Notes: generated from the sequence alone by a model not told the origin. A stretch of DNA of 63,537 nt from Promethearchaeota archaeon (GCA_029838195.1 JALGVJ010000022.1:1-63537); one strand, 5' to 3'. Counted from the stretch's first letter, positions 26,772-36,504 are shown. Made by a program: numbers and translations.

Positions 26772-27304
26772 TTAATCTTCCCCTCCTCTTTTCTTATTAA
26801 AGCTCCTAATCCTGTTTCATCAAAAATTATTTGAATTTCCTCTAACGGAGGTGGCATGATTTCTGGAAGCCCTAAACGCTCCCTCCGTTTGTCAATGTTT
26901 TTCTTCAAACCCCCTGTATAGGGAACCACAAAGCCATTATTATATATAGTTTCTACTGCACCCGAATATTCTTTTGGAATTTTGCCCTCCGAAGCAGCCA
27001 TGTTTCTTAATAAGGCTAAAATAAAGGAATAATCCACGTTCTTTGGGCACCTTTCCGTGCATCTGTGACACAGGCTACATGTCCATATCGCTTTACTACT
27101 CAATACTTCTTCCTTCAGGCCTAATAGACAAGAAGCCACCACCCGATGAGGCTGTATATCTACATATTCAGTTACGGTGCAGCCTGAACTACATACACCG
27201 CATTGGATGCATTTTAATAAAGATTTAGCCCCAATCTTCTCGGCAATTTCATATCGGAATTTTAAATCTAATTCGCTTGATTTTTTTTTAAGCATTTCAG
27301 TCAT
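26768..27304 (-). CDS. hdrC: heterodisulfide reductase-like subunit C
   Basis: 178 residues with two ferredoxin-type 4Fe-4S motifs, CIQCGVCSSGC and CSLCHRCTERCPKN, in the order expected for HdrC, which wires electrons from HdrA to HdrB. The C-terminal third is a charged tail. It starts one base after the hdrA stop and overlaps hdrB by four bases, so all three are co-translated. Confidence 0.92.
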   Translation of the reverse strand: MTEMLKKKSSELDLKFRYEIAEKIGAKSLLKCIQCGVCSSGCTVTEYVDIQPHRVVASCLLGLKEEVLSSKAIWTCSLCHRCTERCPKNVDYSFILALLRNMAASEGKIPKEYSGAVETIYNNGFVVPYTGGLKKNIDKRRERLGLPEIMPPPLEEIQIIFDETGLGALIRKEEGKIK

Positions 27305-27305
27305 T

Positions 27306-30300
27306 TCATACCGCCACCTCTTCTTTTTTTTCTTTTTTCATGATTTTATCACCCGTTTTTGGCAAGGGGCCTAATTCCTTTATCTGCTTGACGAAATCCG
27401 TAACCACCTCAGCAAATCGTTTACCTTCGCTAGCAGAGACCCACTCCAGTCGGAGGCGCTTCGGATCAATTCCTACTTTCTCTAATATTTCTTTAATTTC
27501 ATTGTAACGTTGTAGCATGTCGTAATTTCCTTCTAAATAATGGCAATCCCCTAAATGACAGCCTCCGATAAATACGCCGTCAGCGCCTTCCAAGAATGCT
27601 TGTAATATGAAATGCTTGGGGATTCTTCCCGTACACATGACCCGAATAGGACGAATATTCGTGGGATATTGAAAACGACTCACTCCGCACGTGTCAGCTC
27701 CCGCATAACTACACCAATTGCATAAAAATGCCACGATTCGGGGTCTTTCATCGATAAAATCTCCTTTAACGGCTTCATGGATCATCGGATATAATTGCTC
27801 ATCCGCAAAATGGCTCATGGTAATGGCTCCCGCCGGGCATGCGGCCGCACAGTCGCCACAACCCTTGCAAAGTAAGGGATTTGACTCTGAAACCATTATT
27901 TCATTATCAAAATTTACTCCAATGGCGCCAAAATTGCATGCTTCTTCACATTTTTGACAAGCAATACATAAAGCGGGATTCACGACAGATACGAGCGGTT
28001 CATTTTCCACCTCGCCCGAAATAAGCGGAATTAGCGCATGAGCTGCCGCAGCCCTGCCTTGGGCGATGGAATCGGCGATTCCTTTTGGACCATGGCACGT
28101 ACCTGCAAGATAAATTCCATCCGTGGCAAAATCCACGGGACGTAATTTCACGTGAGCTTCCAAGAAGAAGCCATTTTGATCTCGGGCACACTTGATCATC
28201 TCTCCCAATTTTTCCGTTTCATTGGGAACTAACGGCGTGGAAAGTACCACGCGATCTGCGTTAATCGTGAGATCGACCTGAGTCAAGATATCTTTTACAT
28301 TCACGGTAAGATGATCGTTTGTAATATCTACGGTGGGATAGTCATTGAACCGAATGTAGTTAATATTTTCCCGAGCTTTCCAATAATAAGGTTCCTCATC
28401 CGTACCCACTCGGATATCTCGATATAACACGAAGATATTCGAATTGGGGTACTGTTCTTTCACGTATAAGGCATGTCGTATGGACTCAGAACAACAGATC
28501 AACGAACAATATGTGACGCCATTTCCGCCTTCCGGTTGCCGAGATCCCACGCAATGAATGAACACCAGCGTTTCGCCATCTTTTAATTCATTATTTCTTA
28601 ATTTTTCCGATAATTCAAGTTGGGTCATGACCTTGTCTTCCATTCCTTCTTCCCCATAATGATACCATCCCACGGGCTTATACTCATGAGTACCCGTTGC
28701 CATAATAATCACTCCCACGTTTAACTTGATTTCCTCGTTTTTTCCATTATCTTTCACTTGTACCTTGAAATCACCAATAGACCCTTTCACGCTCTTTATT
28801 TCCGAATTCAAATACGCCGTGATGAGCTTCTGAGCATTGAGTTCCTTCAATGTCTTCTCTAAAAACTCCGCAGAATCAATTCTATCAAAATTAATCTTAT
28901 AAATGCGATTTAATTGCCCGCCCAATTTATCTTCTTTTTCCACGAGATGGACTTTAAACCCTTGTTTTGCAATTTCCATCGCTGCACTCATGCCGGCAAT
29001 CCCTCCTCCCACTACTAGCGCCTCGGGAACGACTTTCCCCTTGATTTTGAATTCGGGTTTAAGGGCACGTGAGCGAGCTACGCCCATGCGGATGAGATCT
29101 TTTGCTTTATCCGTGGCTTTTTCTCGCTCCGTCATGTGTACCCACGAATCTAATTCGCGTATGCTCACGAAATTAAACAAATATTCATTTAGTCCTGCTT
29201 CCCGGATGGTATGCTGAAATAAAGGCTCATGAGTGCGCGGCGTACATGCGGCTACCACCACACGATTCAAGTTTAACTCTTTTATCTTCTCTTTAATTAT
29301 ATCTTGAGTTAAACTCGAGCAACTATATTTGTTATTCATGGCAAAAACTACATTAGGCAAGGTTTTTGAATATTCCACGAGGGCCGGAACATCCACGTAT
29401 CCCCCAATATTAACGCCACATTCGCATACAAATACTCCAATCCGAGGTTCATCCCATTCAGAGACCTCTCTGAGGGGAGGTAATTCCACTTTCATTTCCT
29501 CCTTGCTCAAGGGAACCGCATGTAATGATGCCAAAGCTGCCGCTCCTCCCGCTTTCGCAACGGAGTTCGCTATATCGTCGGGAGATTGACACGATCCCGT
29601 GATGTAAACGCCTTCTCTTGTAGAACGTAAATCCTCCGTGGAATCCGGTGTTCTATAAAATCCTAATTCATTTCTCTCTATCCCTAAGATTTTACTCATT
29701 TCCTCAGCATCCGTGCGAGGAATGACCGCACTTGCTAATACCACCAAATCAAACTTGTTCGTTTCCACCTCTCCCGTATCCAAATTCGCATGCTTTACGT
29801 ATAAATCATGCGTTTCCGGATCCTCCCGAATATCTCCCGGAATCCCGTGATAATACGTGAGTTTGTACTCTTCTTTCGCACGTTCTATGAACTCTTCTTG
29901 ATTTTTCCCAATCACCCTCACGTCATTGAAAAATATCGTTACCTTCGTATTGGCCGCATGTTCTCGCGTGACTACGCCTTCCTTTGCCATGTACATGCAA
30001 CAAAATTTCGAACAATACGCACATAAATCTTCATTTCTCGAGCCCACGCAAGCTATGAAAGCTATCTCATGCGCATGCTTTCCATCCGAAGGTCTAAGGA
30101 TTTGCCCGCCAGTGGGGCCAGACGCACTTAGTAGCCGTTCATATTGCATAGCCGTTATCACGTTGGGGTATTCTCCATAATGATACCGAGTTAAAACGCT
30201 AGGATCTAAAAGATCATATCCCGTTGCGACGATGACTGAAGCGACCTCATATTCTACTTCCTCGTCCTCCATCTCGAAATTAATGGCATCCGCTTCACAC

Positions 30301-30803
30301 GCTTGCAAGCAGAGTTTACATGCTCCTTTCGTTAGATATAAGCATTTATCTTTATCTATCGTGGCTTTTCGAGGAACCGCTTGAGGGAACGGAATGTAAA
30401 TGGCTGTTCGCATGCCCATGCCCTCTTCAAACTCATTAGGAATTTTTTTCATGGGACATTTTTCAGAACACGCCCCACAGCCCGTACATTTATCGATATC
30501 CACGAATCGGGATTTCTTCAAGATTTTTACCTTGAAATTTCCCGCCTCTCCGGTCAATTCTTTAATTTCTGAATAGGTCAATAATTCTATGTTAGGGTGC
30601 CGTGAGACTTCGACCATTTTTGGAGCAAGGATGCAAATGGAGCAATCTAGAGTAGGGAAAGTTTTGTCTAGTTGAGCCATGCGTCCTCCCACCGATGGAG
30701 TTTTTTCTACCAAGATAACGTGATATCCTTCATCTGCGAGGGTCAAGGAAGCTTCAATGCCACTTATGCCGCCGCCAATCACTAAAATATTGCTATTTTT
30801 CAT
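27306..30803 (-). CDS. hdrA: HdrA-HdrA-MvhD triple fusion, flavin electron-transfer subunit
   Basis: 1165 residues, nearly twice a usual HdrA. First FAD module: GGGISGIEASL at about 8-18, then the HdrA-type DCSICILAPKM, and ferredoxin-like clusters at about 105-175 (CTGCGACSEKCP). A full second HdrA follows: N-terminal Fe-S domain from about 457 (FVCECGVNIGG, AACTPRTHEP), FAD motif GGGIAGMSAA at about 596-605, and two 4Fe-4S motifs from about 946 (CIACQKCEEAC, CKGCGDCAAAC). The MvhD domain runs from about 1027 (LCNWCSYAGAD, GGCHLGDCHY). HdrA flavins can bifurcate electrons and MvhD links to a hydrogenase or dehydrogenase. No hydrogenase gene lies in this window. Confidence 0.9.
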   Translation of the reverse strand: MKNSNILVIGGGISGIEASLTLADEGYHVILVEKTPSVGGRMAQLDKTFPTLDCSICILAPKMVEVSRHPNIELLTYSEIKELTGEAGNFKVKILKKSRFVDIDKCTGCGACSEKCPMKKIPNEFEEGMGMRTAIYIPFPQAVPRKATIDKDKCLYLTKGACKLCLQACEADAINFEMEDEEVEYEVASVIVATGYDLLDPSVLTRYHYGEYPNVITAMQYERLLSASGPTGGQILRPSDGKHAHEIAFIACVGSRNEDLCAYCSKFCCMYMAKEGVVTREHAANTKVTIFFNDVRVIGKNQEEFIERAKEEYKLTYYHGIPGDIREDPETHDLYVKHANLDTGEVETNKFDLVVLASAVIPRTDAEEMSKILGIERNELGFYRTPDSTEDLRSTREGVYITGSCQSPDDIANSVAKAGGAAALASLHAVPLSKEEMKVELPPLREVSEWDEPRIGVFVCECGVNIGGYVDVPALVEYSKTLPNVVFAMNNKYSCSSLTQDIIKEKIKELNLNRVVVAACTPRTHEPLFQHTIREAGLNEYLFNFVSIRELDSWVHMTEREKATDKAKDLIRMGVARSRALKPEFKIKGKVVPEALVVGGGIAGMSAAMEIAKQGFKVHLVEKEDKLGGQLNRIYKINFDRIDSAEFLEKTLKELNAQKLITAYLNSEIKSVKGSIGDFKVQVKDNGKNEEIKLNVGVIIMATGTHEYKPVGWYHYGEEGMEDKVMTQLELSEKLRNNELKDGETLVFIHCVGSRQPEGGNGVTYCSLICCSESIRHALYVKEQYPNSNIFVLYRDIRVGTDEEPYYWKARENINYIRFNDYPTVDITNDHLTVNVKDILTQVDLTINADRVVLSTPLVPNETEKLGEMIKCARDQNGFFLEAHVKLRPVDFATDGIYLAGTCHGPKGIADSIAQGRAAAAHALIPLISGEVENEPLVSVVNPALCIACQKCEEACNFGAIGVNFDNEIMVSESNPLLCKGCGDCAAACPAGAITMSHFADEQLYPMIHEAVKGDFIDERPRIVAFLCNWCSYAGADTCGVSRFQYPTNIRPIRVMCTGRIPKHFILQAFLEGADGVFIGGCHLGDCHYLEGNYDMLQRYNEIKEILEKVGIDPKRLRLEWVSASEGKRFAEVVTDFVKQIKELGPLPKTGDKIMKKEKKEEVAV

Positions 30804-30833
30804 GATCTATCAAATTTTTAATTTTTTTTTCCC

Positions 30834-30843
30834 AATTTAAATA
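30834..30843 (-). promoter_or_regulatory. candidate TATA box of the hdrA-metF operon
   Basis: On the minus strand TATTTAAATT lies 31-40 bases upstream of the hdrA start, placing the transcript start about ten bases before the ATG. No ribosome-binding site precedes the ATG, which fits a nearly leaderless message. A small palindrome, TTCCTAAGGAA, at 30846-30856 sits next to the TATA box and could bind a regulator such as one of the Lrp proteins. Confidence 0.4.
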
Positions 30844-30985
30844 CGTTCCTAAGGAATAATTTCCTAATTTAGTAAATATGTAGATATCCTTTAAATATCT
30901 TTCTTTTTATTTAAAAAACTGTTTAATATTTAAAGGAACTGATCTGAATATAGAAAATTTAAATGGAGAGAATGAACAATTGCGG

Positions 30986-31029
30986 TATATACCATTAAAT
31001 TCTTCAATATATACCATTAAATTCTTCAA
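30986..31029. repeat. two exact copies of a 22-bp direct repeat
   Basis: The unit begins TATATACCATTAAATTC and ends TTCAA. It occurs twice back to back with no mismatch, followed by TATA of a third unit. Two copies could come from replication slippage or form paired binding sites. Confidence 0.85.
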
Positions 31030-31457
31030 TATACGACTATTTTTAGCATTAAATTACTGAAATTGTATCAGAATAATGACAGAAAGAGTCATTAATTGCT
31101 AAATTTAGTGATGAAAAAAGGAATCATTATCGTTTCATGTAACAACTATTATAAAAAAGAATTATTTTTCATCATATAAAAAATTTAAAGGATCGTTTTC
31201 AGTACATGATTTTTTCTTTTCGGCAATTCAAGTAGTCATCCTTTCAATTATAACTAAGAAAAACTTGCACGTATTATCAAGATTGAACATTCTTCCCCTT
31301 CTTATTATTATAATAGGGTGCTTGAAAGGATTCACGCTCTTTTATGAATTTTAAAAAAATTTCATAAATATTAAAATCCATTAACCATGATTTTAAGTCA
31401 AGCATTAATGAATACATGTAACAAGAGTTAAATCATCAATAAAAAAAGGAGAAAACC

Positions 31458-32840
31458 ATGAAAGAAGAAAGCGAAGAGGGAATGGAAAATAGAAAATATT
31501 CGTGGTGGTATCACATTCAATTCAATCTCGTAATGTTCATGCTACCGGGAACGTACGGCATTTTTGGTACTCATTTTTTCTGGTATTATGAAAAAGAAGT
31601 ATTATTACCGGTTATTTTCGTGGGAATTGCGAATGTAATCTATTTGTTATGGGACGCTATCAATGATCCCCTCATAGGATACCTATCTGATCGTCCTACA
31701 AAATGGAGTAAGAAATATGGAAGGAGATTTCCATACATCGCAATAATGGGGATTCCAACCGCACTCACAATGATGCTATTATTCATTCCACCGTTTACCG
31801 ACGCACGAGTAAATCCTATTCCCGTATTTCTTTATGTAGTCATCATCCTCGTGATTCATGAAACGGGATATACATGTGTAAGCCTTACAAGAGCTCTATT
31901 TCCTGAGAAATTCCGTTCAGACTCAGAACGGAGAAGGAATGCCGGAATTGGTTTATTAATTTATAACATGGGCTATCTTTTCGGATTTTTAATCCCGATG
32001 CTCATTGTTACTCCAGGAGATATTCCCTCTTATTTTTTAGGAGCTATGATATTGACCATTCCTAATATCTTGACCTTTCTTATAGGATTGCCGGCCGTGC
32101 GAGAAGAGAAAGAAATGAGAGAACGCATCTCCTCTATAGAAAAAGTATCTTTTTTAGAAGCATTGAAAAATGCGGTTTCTAAAAAAAATGTGCGCGCCCT
32201 TATCCTAGTTCGGATGGCAAATCAAACCTTAGGCGCATGTATCATGGCATCCATCTATTATTTTGCAAATTTTATTTTACTGAATCCTGATGCAGATATT
32301 CCGGTAATCTTGGCTTGGTTTGGAGCGGGTTTGATTAGTATTCCTTTTTGGATGAAAATGCATGGCAAGGTAGGAAATCGAAACTTACAAGCCATGGCGA
32401 TACTCGCCTATGTTTTTGCTCTTATCCCCTTCATGTTTGTTAAAACATTGACAGGAGCGGCTATTGCAGGTTTTATTTTAGGGTTCATGATGGGGGCGAT
32501 TAGCTTCATTACATACCCTATATATTCAGATGTAGTAGATGAGGCTACTATCATTGATGGGAAGCGACAAGAAGGGATATATCAAGGCGTATTGGCATTT
32601 TTTGACCGATTTGGGATAATAATGCAGCCCATATTATTTACTATTGTTCATATAATCACCGAATTTGATCCTGAAGCAACCACTCAAACACCTATTGCTC
32701 AACAAGGCATAATAGCTTTAATGACTTGGATTCCCGGAGCAATTGCGCTCATAGCATGCATTATCTTTTGGTTAAAATATGATTTGACCAAGGAAAAACT
32801 TATAGAAATACGGAACCAATTACAAGAATTAAAATTGTAA
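31458..32840 (+). CDS. GPH-family sugar:cation symporter (MFS_2)
   Basis: 460-residue 12-helix membrane carrier of the glycoside-pentoside-hexuronide (melibiose permease-like) branch of the major facilitator superfamily. The family motif is in loop 2-3: WDAINDPLIGYLSDRP with the following KKYGRRFPYI. The start ATG at 31458 has GGAG seven bases upstream. A T-run follows the stop. It is the first of three GPH paralogues in this window (others at 46265-47737 and 54925-56310) and probably imports a sugar or oligosaccharide. The exact substrate cannot be told. Confidence 0.88.
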   Translation: MKEESEEGMENRKYSWWYHIQFNLVMFMLPGTYGIFGTHFFWYYEKEVLLPVIFVGIANVIYLLWDAINDPLIGYLSDRPTKWSKKYGRRFPYIAIMGIPTALTMMLLFIPPFTDARVNPIPVFLYVVIILVIHETGYTCVSLTRALFPEKFRSDSERRRNAGIGLLIYNMGYLFGFLIPMLIVTPGDIPSYFLGAMILTIPNILTFLIGLPAVREEKEMRERISSIEKVSFLEALKNAVSKKNVRALILVRMANQTLGACIMASIYYFANFILLNPDADIPVILAWFGAGLISIPFWMKMHGKVGNRNLQAMAILAYVFALIPFMFVKTLTGAAIAGFILGFMMGAISFITYPIYSDVVDEATIIDGKRQEGIYQGVLAFFDRFGIIMQPILFTIVHIITEFDPEATTQTPIAQQGIIALMTWIPGAIALIACIIFWLKYDLTKEKLIEIRNQLQELKL

Positions 32841-32855
32841 TTAAATATTCAATTC

Positions 32856-32865
32856 TTTTTTTTTT
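32856..32865 (+). terminator. T-run after the GPH transporter
   Basis: Ten T residues starting 16 bases after the stop codon, typical of archaeal termination. Confidence 0.5.
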
Positions 32866-33095
32866 AATAATTTTTTGTTAATTTTTTTATCGGGCTATTT
32901 ATCTAGTAGATAAACCCCGGAAAGTTAAAAAACTTGAAGAATATGGGGAGCTTGAAACGCCGTGAAGAAGCCTTTTTTTCCTTAGAAAAAGGAAAAAATG
33001 ATATTCTTATATTTCATTGGAAAAATTAGCATATTACATGGATTTAAATAGTATTAAGGAGATGATTTTTTTAATAACATTTAAAAATTAATACC

Positions 33096-33779
33096 ATGAA
33101 GGTTGTTGTCTCAGGACCCCTTGGTTCGGGAAAATCGAGCTATGTCCGACTTTTAGACTCGAAAGCGTTGAACATTGAAGCTGAAAGCAAGCAACTTGGT
33201 TTTAAGACCACGGTAGCTATGGACATGGGCATGATTAGGTTAAACGGTTTTGATGTCTTTTTATTCGGAACCCCTGGTTTGCTTCATTTTAGCGTGATGA
33301 GAGATATTGTTACAAGTGGAGCAGACGGCGTGATTTTCATTTTTGACGCTTCGCAACCCGAAAAAGACAAAGATGCCATCATTATCTTGAATTCGATTAG
33401 GAAAGTATTGGAGCCTAATACGCCCATCGTATTTTTAGCTAACAAACAGGACATTAAAAACGTGCGGAGTCCAGAAGTCATAAGAGCGCAAAATTCCTTA
33501 CCGAAGGAAGCCAAAATTTTTCCTTCCAGTACGAGAACGGGGTTAAATGTAAGAGAATCGCTTAAATATTTAGTCAATACGATATTTGATAATTATTCTG
33601 AATTGCTTCAAGTACTTCGCACGTATCAGGATGACATTAAGGGATTGGCAAAACGATTGAATAAGAACAAGGCACAAATGCGGGATTTCTTGAATAGTTT
33701 AGAGATCAAGCGGTTCATAGAGCTCGATCGAATTAATCAATGCTATAAAGTGCGGGAAGGTTTGAAAAACTTGATTTAA
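33096..33779 (+). CDS. COG2229-type small GTPase
   Basis: 227 residues. G1 motif GPLGSGKS at 7-14, a G2-like TTVAMDMG at 39-45, G3 in the form FGTPG (57-61), G4 NKQD at 117-120 and G5 SSTRTG. The TTVAMD-x-G and LFGTPG forms mark the COG2229/CvnD-type GTPases, related to SRP-receptor beta and MglA, in which the usual G3 Asp is missing. Such GTPases often work with roadblock-domain proteins. A C-terminal extension of about 60 residues ends in charged helices. The next gene starts one base after the stop. Small GTPases are numerous in Asgard archaea. Confidence 0.85.
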   Translation: MKVVVSGPLGSGKSSYVRLLDSKALNIEAESKQLGFKTTVAMDMGMIRLNGFDVFLFGTPGLLHFSVMRDIVTSGADGVIFIFDASQPEKDKDAIIILNSIRKVLEPNTPIVFLANKQDIKNVRSPEVIRAQNSLPKEAKIFPSSTRTGLNVRESLKYLVNTIFDNYSELLQVLRTYQDDIKGLAKRLNKNKAQMRDFLNSLEIKRFIELDRINQCYKVREGLKNLI

Positions 33780-33780
33780 T

Positions 33781-34449
33781 TTGTCAATTGAACAGATTGG
33801 TTTTAACTTCCGCAAGTTGGGATTTAAAAAATCATTTTATTTTTATGCCTCCTCCCTGCATCCTAATGAATTAACCTATTGTAATTGTCTCAATTATGGT
33901 CCAAATGACGGATTAGATCCCCGGCAATTGACCAAGGGAGAGATGTATATCCGCTCCTTACTACTTGACCTAATAGAGTTTTTTAGAAAAAATATTGATG
34001 GATGTCAAGAATGTTACGCTGCGGGAGCAGCTCCCTATATCGGACAGCGGCGGGGTCGATCGGTCTATTGCGAATATGAACTAACTCGGGAAGACTGCAT
34101 TGAAGGGAAACAATTTGAGGATCAAATTGGATGCGCATCGTTTATCGATTTAGGTAATATTATCGTGAAAAATTCCGGTGCTTTTGGCATTCTTTATCGG
34201 GCCATAATACCTTTAAAGATAAAAAATCTTCTTGCGGCCAGCTGGACAATTTCACCCGATAACATTGCATTTGCTGCAACGAGAAATACCGTACCTTCCA
34301 TGATCACTGGTCAAGCGGCGGGTACTGCAGCGGCTATCGCCATCAATAATCGTTGTACTCCTCACGAAATTTCCATTAAAACGCTCCAAGGCAAATTGAA
34401 AGAAGGAAATGCTCTTTTAAAGCCTGTTGAATTTGATATTAAAAATTAA
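33781..34449 (+). pseudogene. FAD-dependent oxidoreductase lacking its FAD-binding N-terminus
   Basis: 222 residues matching only the C-terminal half of FAD-dependent oxidoreductases of the FAD_oxidored group. Visible marks are APYIGQRRGRSVYCEYELTR, the EGKQFEDQIG segment and SMITGQAAGTAAAIAINN near the end. The GxGxxG nucleotide-binding half, normally about 230 residues, is missing: upstream is the GTPase gene in another frame. The TTG at 33781 has no ribosome-binding site. This is most simply a truncated gene left after a rearrangement. A functional short form coupled to the GTPase cannot be excluded. Confidence 0.65.
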
Positions 34450-34629
34450 TGGATATCGGGATAAAGTGAATAAAACCACTCAAGAGTATTCAATTTTTAC
34501 ATGACTATAAAGGGAACGAAGGAAAGGAAGTACTATAATAATAAAATCATGGGCATGGATAAAATTAAACACGAAACTTTGCCGGTAAAGGCAAAATTTT
34601 TTGCTTAATTACTAAAAGAAAAGAAGAAT

Positions 34630-36504
34630 TTAATAGAACTCAAAAGGCGGGATGATATTTTCTTTATAATTTTCTTGTAAATCCTTCAATTCAGTTCTCT
34701 GATTTTTTAATATCTTCCAGAAGAATTCAGGAGTATTCTCTTCTTTTTTGAAGAGATTTTCAATGCGATCTAATTTTTCCAAGAGTTTTTCCGTTCGGAG
34801 AGAAAATTGTTGTACGTACTCTTCCTTGGAATAGGCCTTGTTTAAAATAGTTTTAAATAGATGAACGAGATCGTCATAACGTGGAATGTGCCCAATGGGA
34901 GTGCGAACTGCCTCATGTTCGCCATGAGCTCGACTTTCTGCCCATAAAAGCCATACTTTTTTATCTAGCATTCCCGTGAGATAATTCCCATTTCCATCCT
35001 TTAGAAAGTAATTTGTAGCAAACACTTTTGGAGGATGTTTTAATGCTTTTCCAAATTTTTGATGATTTGTTAAATATTTACTCAAGGGAATCACCATGAA
35101 ATCTAAATTCGCCATGGGGTTTGATTTTTTCATGCCCATTTTACCTAAAGTGGCGAACGTGGTTTCTGATTCGATGGAAGCGCCTAGAAAAATACCGTGC
35201 TCCCAATCAAAACTTTCTAAAACGGGAACCATGGTATCTGAATCTCTTCCTCCATAAAAGATTCCTTTAATGGGCACGCCTTTCGGATCGTTCAAATGAG
35301 GATCTGCATTGGCTAAATCGACAATTCGAATGGTATATCTAGCATTCGGATGGGCTAATGGTATTTCCTTTCCTTCATCATCTTTTTTTCCTACGTGCCA
35401 TTCTCCGGAGTGATTAAATCCTTTTGCCGGTGTCTTTACTCCCATTCCTAACCAATAGGGCTTCCCCTCATTTATTAAAACATTAGAAAAAATCATTTCT
35501 TTAGGAGTCGTGAGGGCTTCATAAATGACGGAATCATCACGGGGATTCACATCCTGAATTATGCCAAAAATTCCGCATTCAATATTTACCGCATGAGCAT
35601 GTCCATCATCCCAAAGGCGAAGATAGGCTATATCATCCCCCACGATCGTTTGCCCCGGAATCATGGCAGTGGATGTCTTGCCACAAGCGCTGGGATAAGC
35701 TCCACAAAAATAGCTCACGCGATTCTTGCCCGGAGGATGAACTCCCATTATAAACATGTGTTCCGCAAGCCAATCTTCATTATTCGACTGATTTATAGCT
35801 AAGCGCAGGGCAAGTTTTTTCAATCCTAAAGAATTCCCCGCATATTGATTGTTTACGGTTAACACGCGATTTTCTTTTAAATCAATGTAAATTCTTCTCT
35901 TATCAATATTTTTCGTTACGGGGGGATTTCCGATGAGCTCTCCTGCAGAATGGATGAAATAATAAAAATTTTCCGAACCATTTAATTTTTTGAACTCTTC
36001 ATATCCTTGACGATATAATAAATCTTCGCTATGTCCTACATAAAACGAATCCGTTAATTGGAGTGCGCAGATAGTAAATTTCGAATTTTTTGGACCTAAG
36101 CAGAAGAATCTCACCAAGCATTCCTTTCCTTTCATGGAGCCCTCCATGATGCTCAAGATTTCTTTTAATCCCTCATCTCTATCAATCGTATTAATCCAAG
36201 GTGACCTATATTCTCCTTTTGGTATTAATGTTTTCGTATTTGCTTTATCACGAGCTTGGTCCAAATAACTATCATAATGCACGGTGGCGCCTTCTAATTT
36301 TAAAGGAATCTCCTCTCCTAATTCTATTGCCTTTTTCCTCACGTATTCCAAATCTTCGGGCGAATCTGTTATTACCGTGACTTTACTTGGCTTACATAAA
36401 CGAGTAAACTCGTCTATTATTCTTAAAACCTTCTCATTTTTAAGAGCGTATAATTTTTCTAAATTCTTCTGACCAATAACATCCAATTTGAGTTGATATA
36501 CCAT
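34630..36504 (-). CDS. pckG: phosphoenolpyruvate carboxykinase (GTP)
   Basis: 624 residues, the normal length of GTP-dependent PEPCK, which interconverts oxaloacetate and PEP with GTP and Mn/Mg. Marks: the P-loop (kinase-1a) GAYPSACGKTSTAM, with the reactive Cys in PSACGKT; kinase-2 VGDDIAYLRLWDDG; the substrate-binding EYRSPWINTIDRDEG near the N-terminus; and IFYGGRDSDTMVPV. The enzyme links amino-acid and C1-derived oxaloacetate with gluconeogenesis. It is transcribed alone; there is no ribosome-binding site at ATG 36504. The plus-strand FAD fragment converges on it. Confidence 0.93.
   Translation of the reverse strand: MVYQLKLDVIGQKNLEKLYALKNEKVLRIIDEFTRLCKPSKVTVITDSPEDLEYVRKKAIELGEEIPLKLEGATVHYDSYLDQARDKANTKTLIPKGEYRSPWINTIDRDEGLKEILSIMEGSMKGKECLVRFFCLGPKNSKFTICALQLTDSFYVGHSEDLLYRQGYEEFKKLNGSENFYYFIHSAGELIGNPPVTKNIDKRRIYIDLKENRVLTVNNQYAGNSLGLKKLALRLAINQSNNEDWLAEHMFIMGVHPPGKNRVSYFCGAYPSACGKTSTAMIPGQTIVGDDIAYLRLWDDGHAHAVNIECGIFGIIQDVNPRDDSVIYEALTTPKEMIFSNVLINEGKPYWLGMGVKTPAKGFNHSGEWHVGKKDDEGKEIPLAHPNARYTIRIVDLANADPHLNDPKGVPIKGIFYGGRDSDTMVPVLESFDWEHGIFLGASIESETTFATLGKMGMKKSNPMANLDFMVIPLSKYLTNHQKFGKALKHPPKVFATNYFLKDGNGNYLTGMLDKKVWLLWAESRAHGEHEAVRTPIGHIPRYDDLVHLFKTILNKAYSKEEYVQQFSLRTEKLLEKLDRIENLFKKEENTPEFFWKILKNQRTELKDLQENYKENIIPPFEFY

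Larger units (their letters stand above)
30804..31457. other. divergent intergenic region
   Basis: 654 bases between hdrA (minus) and the GPH transporter (plus). Besides the hdrA promoter it holds a short tandem repeat at 30986-31029. No gene or RNA was recognised in the rest, which is very AT-rich. Confidence 0.5.

Noticed and set aside
25887..30803. True CoM-CoB heterodisulfide reductase of a methanogen
   Set aside because: The genes lie with metFV and no methanogenesis genes, so a MetFV-linked complex fits better.
30986..31029. CRISPR-like array
   Set aside because: Only two directly adjacent copies with no spacers.
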